Of a stretch of DNA of 64,000 bases, positions 20,894 to 32,332 are shown piece by piece (within the stretch, counting starts at the first letter, position 1; every line of letters begins with the position of its first letter). The notes below the pieces were generated by a model that saw only the letters and a program-made list of their open reading frames with translations, had not been told where the DNA came from and did no database searches. A program made the position numbers and the translations under genes. The DNA comes from Aureobasidium sp. EXF-3400 (taxonomy: Eukaryota; Ascomycota; Dothideomycetes; Dothideales; Saccotheciaceae). The stretch spans positions 124,001 to 188,000 of the forward strand of contig SWBL01000028.1 in assembly GCA_024195585.1 (NCBI GenBank). The letters are read 5' to 3'.

Positions 20894-21066
20894 CTTGCTC
20901 ATTTGTGCCTTACTTTTCCTTGCTCAGTTACTTATCATTTTCCTTGCTCAGTCACTTCTCATCTGTTCTTGCTCGGTTGCTTTTCCTATTTCTTTGCTCG
21001 GTTGCTTTTCATCTTTTCTTGCTCGGTTGCTTTTCATCTTTCCTTACTCGGTTGCTTTTTCATACC
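20894..21066 (+). repeat. 25-bp minisatellite, seven copies, upstream of the large coiled-coil gene
   Basis: The motif CTTGCTCGGTTGCTTTTCAT recurs with variants at about 20894, 20918, 20943, 20968, 20993, 21018 and 21043, a period of 25 bp. The array is pyrimidine-rich and ends about 13 bp before the ATG at 21079, so it lies in the promoter or 5' UTR. A related motif (CTTACTCGATTGCCTCCCAT) sits before the paralogous gene at 32.3 kb. Confidence 0.8.
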
Positions 21067-21078
21067 TTTCCACGCACA

Positions 21079-24000
21079 ATGCCTCCGAAGACCCCATATC
21101 CCCTGGATTCGGAACATTATGACGAAGTTCAAGGCTTGCGCGAATCCTCGTACGCCCTGAACAGAACGTTTATCAGATACGAGGATCTAAGGTACGTATG
21201 CATCGTAACTCCGCTTCTTCTCGTCGTAGCTAACACAATATCTCCAGAGCTGAGGTCGCGGTCAAGAAATATGGAGCACTCCTGGCCCACAGGAGCCTTG
21301 ACGAAGCCCACGTGAAAGTCAATGAAAGATCTGCCGTTGTCAAGGAGCTTGGGAGGGTCAGACTCAAGCAGGCCGAACGGCTACAATCTCTAAACGAGGA
21401 CCTCAAAGACTGGCGAGGTCGCGCAAAGGAGCCAGAAAACTTCCCCCACAATCAGCTCGCGAGAGACCTGGTAGTTCTGTCTGCCACCGCGGCCATCGAG
21501 CTACTCATCGAGAACCGACAGTCCCTTACGCAGACACATCACAACAGCCTGGCCACTTTGGGAGTAAACGTCGTTCTTCCTGAAGCGTCCAGTCCCCTCC
21601 TCTACCGCACAGACCTGGTCGCAAGTTATGCCGAGTCCTCCGTAGATTATGTGTTGAAGGGCGAGGATGGGTTGACAGCCAGGCAAACTTGGGATACCAT
21701 GTACGCTGTGATTGTTCATGCAAACTCGATGATCGAGGAAAACCGAAACAAGTACAATGGGAAGGTGTCTGGTCAGGATGAGAAGCTGAGAGAGAAGGAT
21801 AGGCTTCTCCGGGCCGAACAAGAAGCCAGGCAGAGAGAGAAGGTGGAGCACCAGGCGGCAGTCAAGGAGCTCGATGACAAGTTGGAAAGCCAGATGGGTC
21901 ATTCTGTAAGTGTCATGGTCCTTGCTTCATACCTCTTCTGACCCTCTCCAGAATTTAAGCGCGAAGGCGGTCAAGGCCGAGTTGGAAGACAGTAGGGCAA
22001 GTCTTGATGCTGCCGAAAAGAGGATTCAGTTTCTTGAGGGCGCCCTTGAGGCCCACAGGCAGACCAGAGAAGAAGCAATCGACACGCTGAGAGGTCAAAT
22101 CGCCACTACCACCAACGACCACACCGTCGTAAAGCAAAACGAAATTCTGCAAGCAGAGGTTTCAAAACTCGAATCCAGCCTGGGTTACGTCAAAAAGTGC
22201 TACACAACACTCCAAGAGAAATACGACAATCTCAAGTCCGATCGCAACTCCCTGCGAGGAGCCACAAACAAGTTGTTCCTGGCCGAGAGGGACACCGCCC
22301 GCGTGGTCAACGAGAACAAGACCTTGCAGAAGAAGCTCGACGATGTCAAGAGCGAGTACAGCGGCAAGATGCAATACTTGGTAAGCATTCAAGAGTCACG
22401 GCAGCGCAGATTCGAACGCTTGGAAGCCTGCAAGGAGAAATGCAAATCTCTCGAAGCAGAGCTTGACATAGAGAGATCGCGTGTTAAGGAGAAGGAGAAC
22501 GATATTGCTGGTCTCCGAGCTTGCCGCTCCTACATTGAATTCATCGGCAAGCGTTTACAAGGCACTCCATCAGAGCCCAAAGCCGTAGCCTCAAAGGTCT
22601 TGCGACGTATCAAAGAACTGGAGAGCCAGCAAGAGGACCAGTCCATGTCGGCCGATGACACCGTGCGAAACCTCAACGAAAAGATCGACGCTTTGAATCT
22701 GAAGGCCATCGAGCATGCATCCGAGAGCGGCAGACTCCAAGGTCAATTCGACAACGAGTGCGCCAATCACGAAACCACAAGGCGCGATCTCAAACACGAT
22801 CATCGATACCACTCAAAGCAAATCGAACAACTGCAAGATACCTTGGCTAAAGGAAAAGCCCGTGTTCAACAGCTTGAAGAGCAAGCCTCTGAGGACAAGT
22901 CAGAACTAGATCAACTCAAGCTGGATGAGGAGCAACACAAACATGAGATCTCCATGCACGTCGAGAAGCTTACCGAGAAGGATAAACTTCTCGCACAACA
23001 AGCTGAAGATATCGATGATGTAGACACAGCTGTCGCCAGAGCCACTGAGAGTCTGCAACAGGATCTGCAGACCGCGAAAGTCGAGCTTGCAAGCATGAAA
23101 GCCGACAAGACAGACGCTGAGGGCAAGTTGGTCGACATCTACGACAGAGTAGATAGCTTCAAGCTAGAAACAGAGAAGGCCAACCGCATTATCTCTGCTT
23201 CTCAAGAAGCTCTTGGACTTGGATCTGGAGCTGACTTGGTTGATGCCATCAAGCAATCTGTCCAGGCTCACAAGGATGCTGCTCGTCAAGCCGAGGATGC
23301 CAGAAGATCTTCCGAGCAACGTCTTTCAGCCAAGAACAAGGAGATCGATGACAAGCTGTCAGCCAAGGACAGTGAACTCCAGGAAAAACTTACAGCCAAG
23401 GATGAGGACCTGAAGAAGGAGCAAGACAAGGTCCAAGAGGCTAAGCAGCGCTCCGCTGAGCTCAACGACCTTCTCTCCAGTGCCAACAACTCTCTGAATT
23501 CTTTGAAGGCAATCTTGAACCTTGCACCCGACGCAGAGTACTCGATTGTGGAGAGAAATCTTAACAACGCGGTCGCACATATCAAAATGGTGTTCTCGGC
23601 CAGAAGAGAACTCAAGATCAACGAGACCAACGGAGACGTGATCGCTGCTATCAAGAAGCTGCAGGAAGACCTGATCAATGCCGATTCCACAGCCTCCACA
23701 GCTTTGAACACCAAGCAATCAAAGGAAGAACTCCAGCAGGTCATCAACAAGATCAGAGGCACCTTGCAGATCACAGCACCGGATGCTGATGTTGCTGAGG
23801 CTGTCGAAGATGTCCGAGGTCGTCTCAACATCGCCGAGGGCGATCAAGACATCTTGCGGAAGGTCCGCCAGGCTTTTGGTTTTATCGAGGCTCATAGAGA
23901 CGCTGTGATGTATGCTGAGGATCTCAAGGGGCGTGCCGACAAGTACGGCGCTATTGTCAGAGGGGCAAAGGCCCAGCTTGGTGATACCGTTCAAGATGAC

Positions 24001-27000
24001 ACAATTGTCAAAACCATCGCTGAATGGATGGAAAGAGCCACATCAGCAGAGCAAACAGTTTCCAGAGCGAGGATTTTGCTCTCAATTGACCCCAGCAATG
24101 GCGATGTTCACTTGGCGATTCGTTCGTTGAAGACGAAGGCTCTTGCAGCGGAGAAAGAGAGAGACCTAGTGAAGCAAACATTTGGGTTTACATCTGCTTC
24201 CACCTTCGCATTTGATGTTGCCGGAATCAATATTCGTCTGGACACAGCTGAGCAGGCTCTCAAGTCAGCTCGAACATCGCTACATCTCGCTGAGGAAGGT
24301 GATGTGGAGCAGGCAGTCAGCGCACTCAACCAGGAGGTAGACGACCTCAGGAACACATGCGAGAACCTCGCCAACTCGTTTGGCATTGCCTCCTCTGAAG
24401 ACATGACTTACACCGTGGCTCAGCTCCGCAATCGCCTCGACCAAGCTATTTCGTTCGCCGCAGATGGCCGCCTAGATAGCACTGTCTATTCCTTGATTAA
24501 CAAGCACGCTGGCAACGCCTCCTTGGTCTCTTCGGTAAAGCAAGCTTTGAAGCTTGGCCACGAAGAACAAGAGCTTGTCAGAGCGATTCTACTTGTCCAA
24601 GGAGAACTGAGTGACGCGAAATCTACAATCGGCGGCCAAGGCGAGAAGATAGAGTTCGCAACTGACACCCTCGAGTTGACTGGGGGCTTTGAGGATGGCA
24701 TCCGCTCCATCAAATCTCGTCTTGGTGCAGCTGAGAGTACTGCCAACACCGTCAGAGAATCTTTTCAGATCTCAACTGACGACAATCTCCTGGAGCGACT
24801 GCAAGAACATATCAAGAACGTTTCGCACGTGAGAGATGTTCTAGGTATCTCTGGTGAGCTTCAAGCAGGTGTGTCCGCCGTGAAGGAGAAGATCCACTCC
24901 CTCGAGTCGACCATCTTCAACGCCCGCACAGAGCTGAATCTCCTCGAATCCAACACGGATCTTCTTCCAGGCATCAGTGGCGCCATATCCGACGCCACAG
25001 AGGCGAAGAAGAAGCTTGAGGCCAAGGAAAAGGAGGTGGATAGCGCCAGGACTCTTCTCGGGCTTACAGCGTCGACGTCCCTTTCACAAGGCATCAGCAC
25101 CTTGCAAGGACAACTCAGCCAGGCCACAGACACGACCAATCAGGCTCGCGCTTCACTCGATCCTGCCAATCCCGAGGTAGACGTCGAGGGCGCCATCAAG
25201 AAGGTCAAGCAGGAAGTTGATGACGCGAGGACTCTTCTCAGCCTTACAGAGTCGACGTCCCTCTCGCAAGGCATCCGCGCTTTGCAAGAAGAACTCCACA
25301 AAGTCAAGAACATTGTCGAGGAGGCTAACAAGGAATTTGCTGACACTGGCCTGCAACTTGTCGATGCCATTACCGATATGAAATCGAAGGCCCAACAAAC
25401 CAATACCGACCTTGATGCCAATCAACGACTCATCAATGAGACTCGAGGGCTTCTGAAGCTAACTGCTACCGCTGATTTGCAAGCCGCAATCGCAAGACTC
25501 CAGGAAGACCTCAAACTGGCCCGTTCGACCCTCGAGGATACCCGCAAGGCTCTGGCATTGCCAGGACAAGACGCGGATATCTCATTAGCTATCGCAGACC
25601 TCAAGATACAGTTGCAAACCGCGAAACAGACTGTCACCGACAAGCAGACCCAGATCCAGGAGGTCGAGAAGAAGTTCGAAGACCAAGCTCAAGAGAACGA
25701 AGAACTGTTGAAGTCTTTCCAGCTCCAGAAAGGGCATACTCTGAAGTCCGGTGCTGTATTCTTACGAGACAGGTACAATACAATCTTGGAGAACGTCCAT
25801 ACAGCCAGAGGCCTTCTCGGTATCCAGGGTTCTACCATTCAACTCACCAAGGCGATCGACAATTTGAATCAGAGGTCCGCATCAGCTGAGCAGATCATTC
25901 AAAACGCTACGGCGTCTCTCAGCCTTGCATCTGGAGTCACTCTGGAAGTCGGCATCAATTCCCGTCTTGGAGAGTTGGCGAGTGCTCGAAAGACCATCAA
26001 TGATGCCAGGACCCTTCTAAATCTCTCTGCCAGCGACACACTCGATAGTGGCATTCGAGGAGTACAGCAGAGATTAGCAACTGCCAAACAATCTCTTTCC
26101 TCGCTTAATGACTCCGGATACGGTTTACAGAAGTCCCTCGTGTCGCTGGTTCTGGGCAAGCAGCTGTCCGATAATCAAGCAGACTTACAAAGGTACAAGA
26201 CTCTGCACGCCAAGATTCACGACACTGGCAATAAGCTCCCCATCCCCGAATGGTACCTAGCCATGGCAAGTGTTCCCTTCTCATTGGAACAATTTGAGCA
26301 ACTCACTGAGCGCCTGAGAGCACTAATGGTGCTCGGCGGCGAGGTCTTGGACCGACTGGCTGTCCTAGAAGACTTGATGCAACAAGTCAATCAATGCTCT
26401 CACCATAATCTTGTTGACATATACGACATGCTATTGGCATGCTGGAGATCCAACGGCTACATGGTGGGTGGAGACGTGACCGAAAAGTCGACCTCAACTC
26501 CCCAGTCGGACCTACAGGTCCTATCCGAGGCTCGCCTACTCGAGCTACTCATCCGCGGTACTTCTGTGCTACAGTTGGGATGGGGTAGCGTCAGTGCGGC
26601 CATTCAGGGGGCCTGGCTCGACATCAATAAGTCTGTGATCGACAACATCCCGGTACTGCAGGCTTACCGAGCCTGGTTCACCAGTCTCGACGCCACTCCA
26701 ACCAACCTCCTCCAGGAACTGCATGACATTGTGACGGCCTCCAATTCGGCACTATCATGCCACGAGATGGCCGGACAGAGGGTGCTTGTCGCTGATGTTA
26801 TGAGAGATGGCAGCTATTGTTTCCTTTGGGATGTTGTTGAAAAACGTGGAAGTCTATACCCTGTCGCGGAGCTGCATTTCAATTCGCGGTCAGCAATCGT
26901 GATGTTCCCTGGTCGCCGGCAATCAGGTGGAGTCGTCACTACGGACGCTCCATTCACTGAGCCCATGCCCAAAGTGTTTGTCATGAGAAATATGAACTCT

Positions 27001-27018
27001 CTGCATATTCGCGGGTAG
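21079..27018 (+). CDS. Giant repetitive coiled-coil protein (1945 residues)
   Basis: Three exons, 21079-21191, 21248-21905 and 21952-27018, have introns of 56 and 46 nt (phases 2 and 0). The start MPPKTPYPLDSEHYDEVQGL and the first intron are matched by the paralogue at 32.3 kb. Residues about 150-660 are classical heptad coiled coil. From about 665 to 1645 the sequence is built of more than 20 degenerate units of about 33-37 residues, with the pattern ARxLLxLxxxxDLxxAI followed by xxLQxxLxxA; clear copies read ARTLLGLTASTSLSQGI, ARTLLSLTESTSLSQGI and ARTLLNLSASDTLDSGI. The last ~300 residues look more globular and end in a beta-rich segment. There is no motor, kinase or membrane segment. I do not recognise the family; a structural or scaffolding role is inference. 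Confidence 0.85.
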
Positions 27019-27514
27019 TACCGTCCAAGCATTTGAATCCTCTCGCCACGACCATTGCGGATCGGTTCGGCCTCTTGGGTTGATTCACACATCCACCACA
27101 GTCCATGTTTCTCTCGGAGAGAGCATCCACTGGGGTCCATGTGTCCATTTTTCTTACTTTAGTTTTCCATAACAATGCGATATACCTTTGTCCCATGATA
27201 TATGACTGTAAAGATGCATAGTAGTCTCAAGAACCTGAGTGGTGACCACTGCGTGCGGGCTTGGTTGTTTCTAACGTGAAGGAGAACAGAGGGTTCCCTG
27301 ATGGAGTTGATATACAGCAAGGCAGCCATAGAAAGGCACAGTAGCTCCAGTAACCAGGAAGCATCCACTGAAAGTCGTAACATGACTCGGTTTCTCTGGG
27401 CTTCTTCGCTATCTGGTAAGGACTGTGCGTTTTGATAGCGTCAGTCCGTCGCATCATTGCAATGTAGAGACAAATAAAATGCAACGTTGTGGATCGTGGC
27501 TGTGATGGTATTTC
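27019..27514. other. 3' flank of the coiled-coil gene
   Basis: Contains two copies of a CATCCAC(C/T)...GTCCATGT motif (about 27090 and 27128) that is also found downstream of the genes ending at 31625 and 33151. The remainder has no recognised gene. Confidence 0.45.
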
Positions 27515-27875
27515 GCGGCCATGGAGGTCCAGAAGATAATTCGCGTATATCCCACACGCTACTGCGCCTGGGAGTTGGGGGCAGAAGTCGATTTTGAAGC
27601 GCTGGGGAAGTTTGAGAGTGCCGCGGTTGTGCAACAGGCGCTCTATCAGGTCTGCTCCAAGTCCAAGTCCAAGTTGGCTTAGAATTAGGGTTGCATGGGG
27701 CATGTACCGCGTCTTGTTGATAATTTTGGAGTGCGAGATATTGGCAGAGTATTTTTCCTCTTTTGTTTAGTTAACGTCGATGGTGTATTTCTTCGTGATA
27801 CCTTTTTTCTTTATATCCACCTGACATAGCTCTCTCCTACTCAATGACATACGGTTTTGATGCTGAAGTCGCCAT
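27515..27875 (-). pseudogene. Degenerate copy of the 16.6-18.4 kb coiled-coil gene
   Basis: The start region (CACATCAACATG, then MATSASKPYV) matches the intact gene but runs into TAG within 13 codons. Further on, ACTCTGCCAATATCTCGCAC corresponds to ACTCTGCCAACATCTCTCAC in the intact gene, and a later open segment, MPHATLILSQL, LLHNRGTLKLPQRFKID and VACGIYANYLLDLHGR, is clearly homologous, with one in-frame deletion. Similarity ends near 27515, so the second half, including the coiled coil, is missing. It is not RIP-mutated. Confidence 0.75.
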
Positions 27876-28011
27876 GTTGATGTGTTGTGTAGTGATTGAG
27901 TTGTGATGGAGTTTCATGTGCGAGTCGTGTGCGGAGGAGAGGAAGTGCGGGAGGAGAGACAACGTCCTGAGTCGCCTTTGCTGTCCTTGCGCAGCTTCAT
28001 CAATCGACCAT

Positions 28012-29426
28012 AACTTTCCCGTACTCGGTCGAATTTCATTGAAAATAGGACAACTTTGGCTACATACCTTGGTAAACGTTCTGCTGTATTTTAGACTCAG
28101 AAAACCCGGTGGTTGCATAGTTATGACATCCTTGGCAGTTTTGGGCCACCCAAGTCGCTGTCCTTGTTCACCAACTCATTCAACTACCAATAACTTTCAA
28201 ATGCAACGTCCAATTTTATCCAAGATTGGACAACTTTAGCTACGTGTCTTGCAAATTACTTTGCTCATTTTTGGACTCGGACAGTACAGTGGTTGTGGAG
28301 TTGTCGCTGTACTCACGTACGACAGTGCTGGCTGGTGGGCGTGACCAAATTCGACGCATTTGTTCCATCAGATATCACGCTATAACTTTCACGCCCTGTA
28401 TCTAATGGTTTCAAAAGCCCGTAGACTTTGTGCAGACATGCTAATGCGTATATTTGATGAGTTTAGAGTGATTAAACATGGTCGTTGTAAAGTTACAACC
28501 TTCTTCGCTGTTCTTATGGTGCGCCCGCTCGAACCCGATCAACTTGACTTAGTATAACTTCCACACTCTTTTATCAAAAACGCTCAAACTTCTAGAAAAA
28601 TGTCTACATATGTCTATCCGTATCTTTGCAACTTTTCGAGTACGTAAACTTGATAGGTTGGAAGTTACGGCCTGCTAATGTTGCCACAGTGACTTCGCCA
28701 AGGCCTTTGCTATACACGCGACTCGGGACTAGCTCAGTCCACATGGCACTAACTTTCACACTCTGCCTTGAATTTCCTCTAACTTTTCCAGACTTTACAT
28801 AGACATATCAATGCATATCTTTTACATTTTTCGAGTCGGGAAACGCGATGGTTGCAAAGTTATGCGCCTGGTGGTGTTTCGGCGAGGCTTTGCTGCTACA
28901 AGCAGCCCTCGCACTCCGCCGTGCCCTAACTTTCACACTTTGCCTCGAATTTTCTCAAAACTCTCCAGACTTTGTCTAGACACATCAACGCGTATATTTG
29001 AAGTTTTTCTAGTCGGAAAAAGCCCTGGTCGGAAAGTTATGGCGTGCTGCTCTCCTAGTTCGCAGGGCTTCACTGGTATACGCAGGCCGCACGCAGCTCT
29101 CACACTTTACCCTGCCCTAACTTTGACAACCTACCATCAATTTTGATGCAAACCTCCAAACTTTCTCTCTGCATACCAATAACCATCCATATGGTTTTCC
29201 GAGTCAAAACAGCCAACGGTTGTAAAGTTATGACCTGATAATCGCCCAGGTCGTAGGGCGTCGCCAGTATACGCAGGCCGTACGCAGCTCTCACAGTTTG
29301 CCCTTCTCTAACTATCACAGACTACCTCGGAAAATCACCAAAATCACCAAATTTTATCTCTGCACACTGACAAGCATCTCTGTCAATTTTAGACTTGTTC
29401 GACTCAATGGTTGTAAAGTTCTGGCC
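28012..29426. repeat. Eight-unit degenerate tandem array with constant 117-bp cores
   Basis: Cores start with AAC(T/A)(T/A)T at 28012, 28192, 28384, 28556, 28751, 28928, 29119 and 29310. Each is followed exactly 108 bp later by a GTT(A/G/C)T-like triplet, usually within GTAAAGTTATG. Period varies from 172 to 195 bp because only the spacers vary. The core ends are inverted relative to each other (ATAACTTT and AAAGTTAT). Read in one frame, each core gives 39 codons of the kind NFHxLxRI...FRVxKxxGCKVM, open in six of eight units, but the frame is not kept between units. Spacers of the last units are also similar (GTATACGCAGGCCG twice). No known repeat class was recognised. Confidence 0.85.
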
Positions 29427-30119
29427 TTCAGGAGATCTGGTTCTGCCTTCGCCAAGACATACGACGTGCTTCTCGCGACGCCTGCGGACTCACGTCGCTG
29501 CTCTCCACCACGACGACCAAGTTTGTCTCGCTCCTTCAATGCATCTTTTTCATCAACGCCATGGTCTTTGATGGCAATAATGGAAGCTTCTGTCGCGTGA
29601 ACCAGGTTGGTCGGAAGAGTTTGGATCCACCCTTCATTCGGCTTTCATCTTTCATCTTCCATCAGGTCTTTCGTCTCATTGTTCGTCTCTCATTGCGAAG
29701 CATGTGCTTGATACAGGTCTTTCCATCATCAGATATATCCATTTGCGATGGGCTTTGTTCTAGTCCATGATGGAAGCTTCGGTCTCATGCTCTGCGTTGC
29801 TAGACGAGACTCGTTTAATGCTGTCTTGCCCATCATCCAACAATATTCACTTTCCAGTCACTTCCAACTCATTTCTAGCTCACTTTCAACTCACTTCCAT
29901 CATAACACGGTTTCACTTTCACTTGACCTCAGAGTCTATATGTATCCAATCGCAGCAACCCTTTTTCAATTTCTTCACTCAACGCACAACAGCTCTGTTC
30001 TCCATTCCAAGCTCCACAAGCCCATCTCCGCCCGGAACTGGAACTCATCATTTACACGTCTATTTCGACCCCCCTCGCCTAAACCCTCACTCTCTACTCC
30101 ATCCGCGTACTTCCATCCA
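29427..30119. other. upstream region of the heptad-repeat gene
   Basis: Includes two related blocks around ATGGAAGCTTC(T/G)GTC (about 29580 and 29768) and a pyrimidine-rich stretch with repeated CACTTCCAACTCA-type words (29845-29905) just upstream of the start codon. Confidence 0.4.
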
Positions 30120-31625
30120 ATGTCATTTGACACTCAAGTGCATGGTGCGCGACCTTCGTGGCCTTCCCTGAAGGAGCTCCTGGGACGTCTCGTCGAGAGG
30201 CCAACCCGGTCCGAATCACTTGAACGGCTGCAAAAGATCAAGCAGTCACCACTGTCACAGTCGGACATGGTGAAATATGGCGAGTACCTGGATGAAGCAT
30301 GGGAGGGAAAGACGACTGCGGATCTTCAGGTGGTGCACAGCAACCTCCTCGGGGACGCCCGCAGATTGCATCAAATGGTCCAAGACCAGCTCACTCTCGC
30401 AGAGCACTCCGAAGCTCTCGAGCAAGAGCTCAACGATGCCTGGAGCGCCGCAAGAAACAACGCTGCAGTCGCGAAAGAGATATACGAGAAGGCCAAGACC
30501 ATGGGCGCTGAGGTGGAGCTTGCACAGCTGCGAGCTCGGGTCACTGAACTCGAGAGTCAGCAGTCTCTCAAAGACTTCCTTGCCTCGCAACACAAGGAGC
30601 TGATGGACATCACCAAAGGCATCAAGACAACCACGGACGATAACAAGGCAACAATGGACGGCATCAAGACAACAATGGACGGCATCAAGACAACCACGGA
30701 GGAAATCAAGGCAACCACGGAGGATATCAAGGCAACCACGGACGACAACAAGACAATAATGGACGGTACCAAGATAACCACGGACGACATCAAGACAACC
30801 ACGAACGGTATCAAGACAACAATGGACGGTATCGCCCAAGCCGTCGAATTCTCCTCAACCGCACAGCCGACGGCTGGTCACTCAAAGCGCCGAATCACCA
30901 GTGAGCGCTCTACCTCCGGCGAGCGCGAAGCTTCGTTCGCAGGGGATCAGCGCAGAGCTAGTCTTCCGTCTCTGAGAGGACGAGGAGGCTCACAACCATC
31001 CCCGACTCAATCTCAATCTGGCACTCGTCGCACAAGTACTCGCATCTCCTCCGCTCCACATGCCCCCGAGTCTTTCTCGCAGTCGTCCCAGTCAGCCACC
31101 GAGGCCCATGAGCCCGCCTCAGGATCCCAGGCTCCTGAGTTCACCTTCCGCTCAGCCCCTGAACTTGCCACGCCCTCCCCTCCCCCTTCTTCTTCCCAAC
31201 CTCTCATCAAAGTTGGCAACCACAAGACAGTGGACGATGTCTACGCAAACGTTCTTGCCTGGGATGGCTCTGAGATCTTCGATTCGGCTGAACTGCATGT
31301 GTCGATCGTGAGCCAACTCCGCGATCTAATCAAGGACAACCTGTGCACAGTGGACGCAAGCAAGTTCCACAACTACTTTACGGCTGGAATCAACAAGGTC
31401 CTCTCGACCTGTATCTGGCAACGGGTTGGTATCAACCCAAAGGATTCGAGGACCGTCGGCTACTATGCCTGTGAGGATTGCATCGAAGCAAAACGTCCGT
31501 GTCTTATCAGAATAAGAGCCGCGCAGAGACTCCAGTACCTTCGCCCACATCTGGCCCCCCTTCCTGATGACGTCCGTGTTCAGGGTGCTACCAGAAGAGA
31601 CATGGGATACTGGGTCAAGCCTTGA
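30120..31625 (+). CDS. Coiled-coil protein with an 11-heptad tandem repeat
   Basis: A single exon of 501 residues, starting MSFDTQVHGARPSW. The frame is open upstream but low-complexity; this ATG has a good context. After a coiled coil (ALEQELNDAWSAARNN, then LAQLRARVTELESQQSLKD), about 11 perfect heptads follow (30617-30845), of the type DGIKTTM and EDIKATT, encoded by 21-bp tandem DNA repeats. A Ser-rich disordered region comes next, and then a C-terminal domain (about 365-501) with SYYACEDC-like cysteines (YACEDCIEAKRPC) that may bind metal. No family recognised. Its 3' flank carries a 48-bp minisatellite related to the 3' flanks of the two neighbouring coiled-coil genes. Confidence 0.75.
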   Translation: MSFDTQVHGARPSWPSLKELLGRLVERPTRSESLERLQKIKQSPLSQSDMVKYGEYLDEAWEGKTTADLQVVHSNLLGDARRLHQMVQDQLTLAEHSEALEQELNDAWSAARNNAAVAKEIYEKAKTMGAEVELAQLRARVTELESQQSLKDFLASQHKELMDITKGIKTTTDDNKATMDGIKTTMDGIKTTTEEIKATTEDIKATTDDNKTIMDGTKITTDDIKTTTNGIKTTMDGIAQAVEFSSTAQPTAGHSKRRITSERSTSGEREASFAGDQRRASLPSLRGRGGSQPSPTQSQSGTRRTSTRISSAPHAPESFSQSSQSATEAHEPASGSQAPEFTFRSAPELATPSPPPSSSQPLIKVGNHKTVDDVYANVLAWDGSEIFDSAELHVSIVSQLRDLIKDNLCTVDASKFHNYFTAGINKVLSTCIWQRVGINPKDSRTVGYYACEDCIEAKRPCLIRIRAAQRLQYLRPHLAPLPDDVRVQGATRRDMGYWVKP

Positions 31626-31732
31626 AGGGACCTGGTGCTCTCCTTCTCCATCCCTGATTGGATCCATGTTTCCCTCATGATGTACTTCAGATGATCACCT
31701 CCGATCTTTACCCTGTCCTTCCCTTTGACGAC

Positions 31733-31890
31733 CTCGGTCCATGTTCCCCTTTTCATTTGTCCCTATCTCAGAACATCCACCTCGGTCCATGTTCCCCTTT
31801 TCATTTGTCCCTATCTCAGAGCATCCACAACAGTCCATGCTACCCTTTTCATTTGTTTCTTTCCCTCTGAACATCCACAACAGTCCATGT
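31733..31890 (+). repeat. 48-50 bp minisatellite in the 3' flank
   Basis: Copies of GGTCCATGTTCCCCTTTTCA with the linked words TTTGTCCCTATCTCAGAACA and TCCAC start at about 31733, 31781, 31829 and 31879. The first three are 48 bp apart. Related CATCCAC...GTCCATG words are found after the genes ending at 27018 and 33151. Confidence 0.8.
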
Positions 31891-32332
31891 TCCTCCTTCT
31901 GATTAGCTTCAATACAATTCCCTTAGCAAATCAAATACCTCTTCTCCTCTTAGAAGAATCCGTGGTAATGACTAGACAGCCAGGTTGGTCTCTTTCTTCC
32001 CTTCTTTGATGACAGCGTGAGCGAGTACAGTCACAACGCTTGGATTGCGTGTTCTTCCTCTGATTAGTAGTTAAAAAAAGGAGGGAAACACGAGCTCTCA
32101 TGAATCTTCCGCATCGTCCTCTGTCTTCGACCAAATTTCCCGTCACATCTCTCTTTTGATCGAAAGTGAAGTGAACTACCTGATGACCAGTCTGATCTTT
32201 CCTTGGCAGACGCTGTCACTCACTTCTTACCCAACCACCTCCCATCTTTCCTCGCATCACTTCTTACTCGATTGCCTCCCATCTTCCCTCGCGCGCACCT
32301 TACAATTCTGTCTCTTACACCACCACAACACC

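Noticed and set aside
28012..29426. CRISPR-like array
   Set aside because: Units are long, strongly diverged and tandem, without identical short repeats; the genome is eukaryotic.
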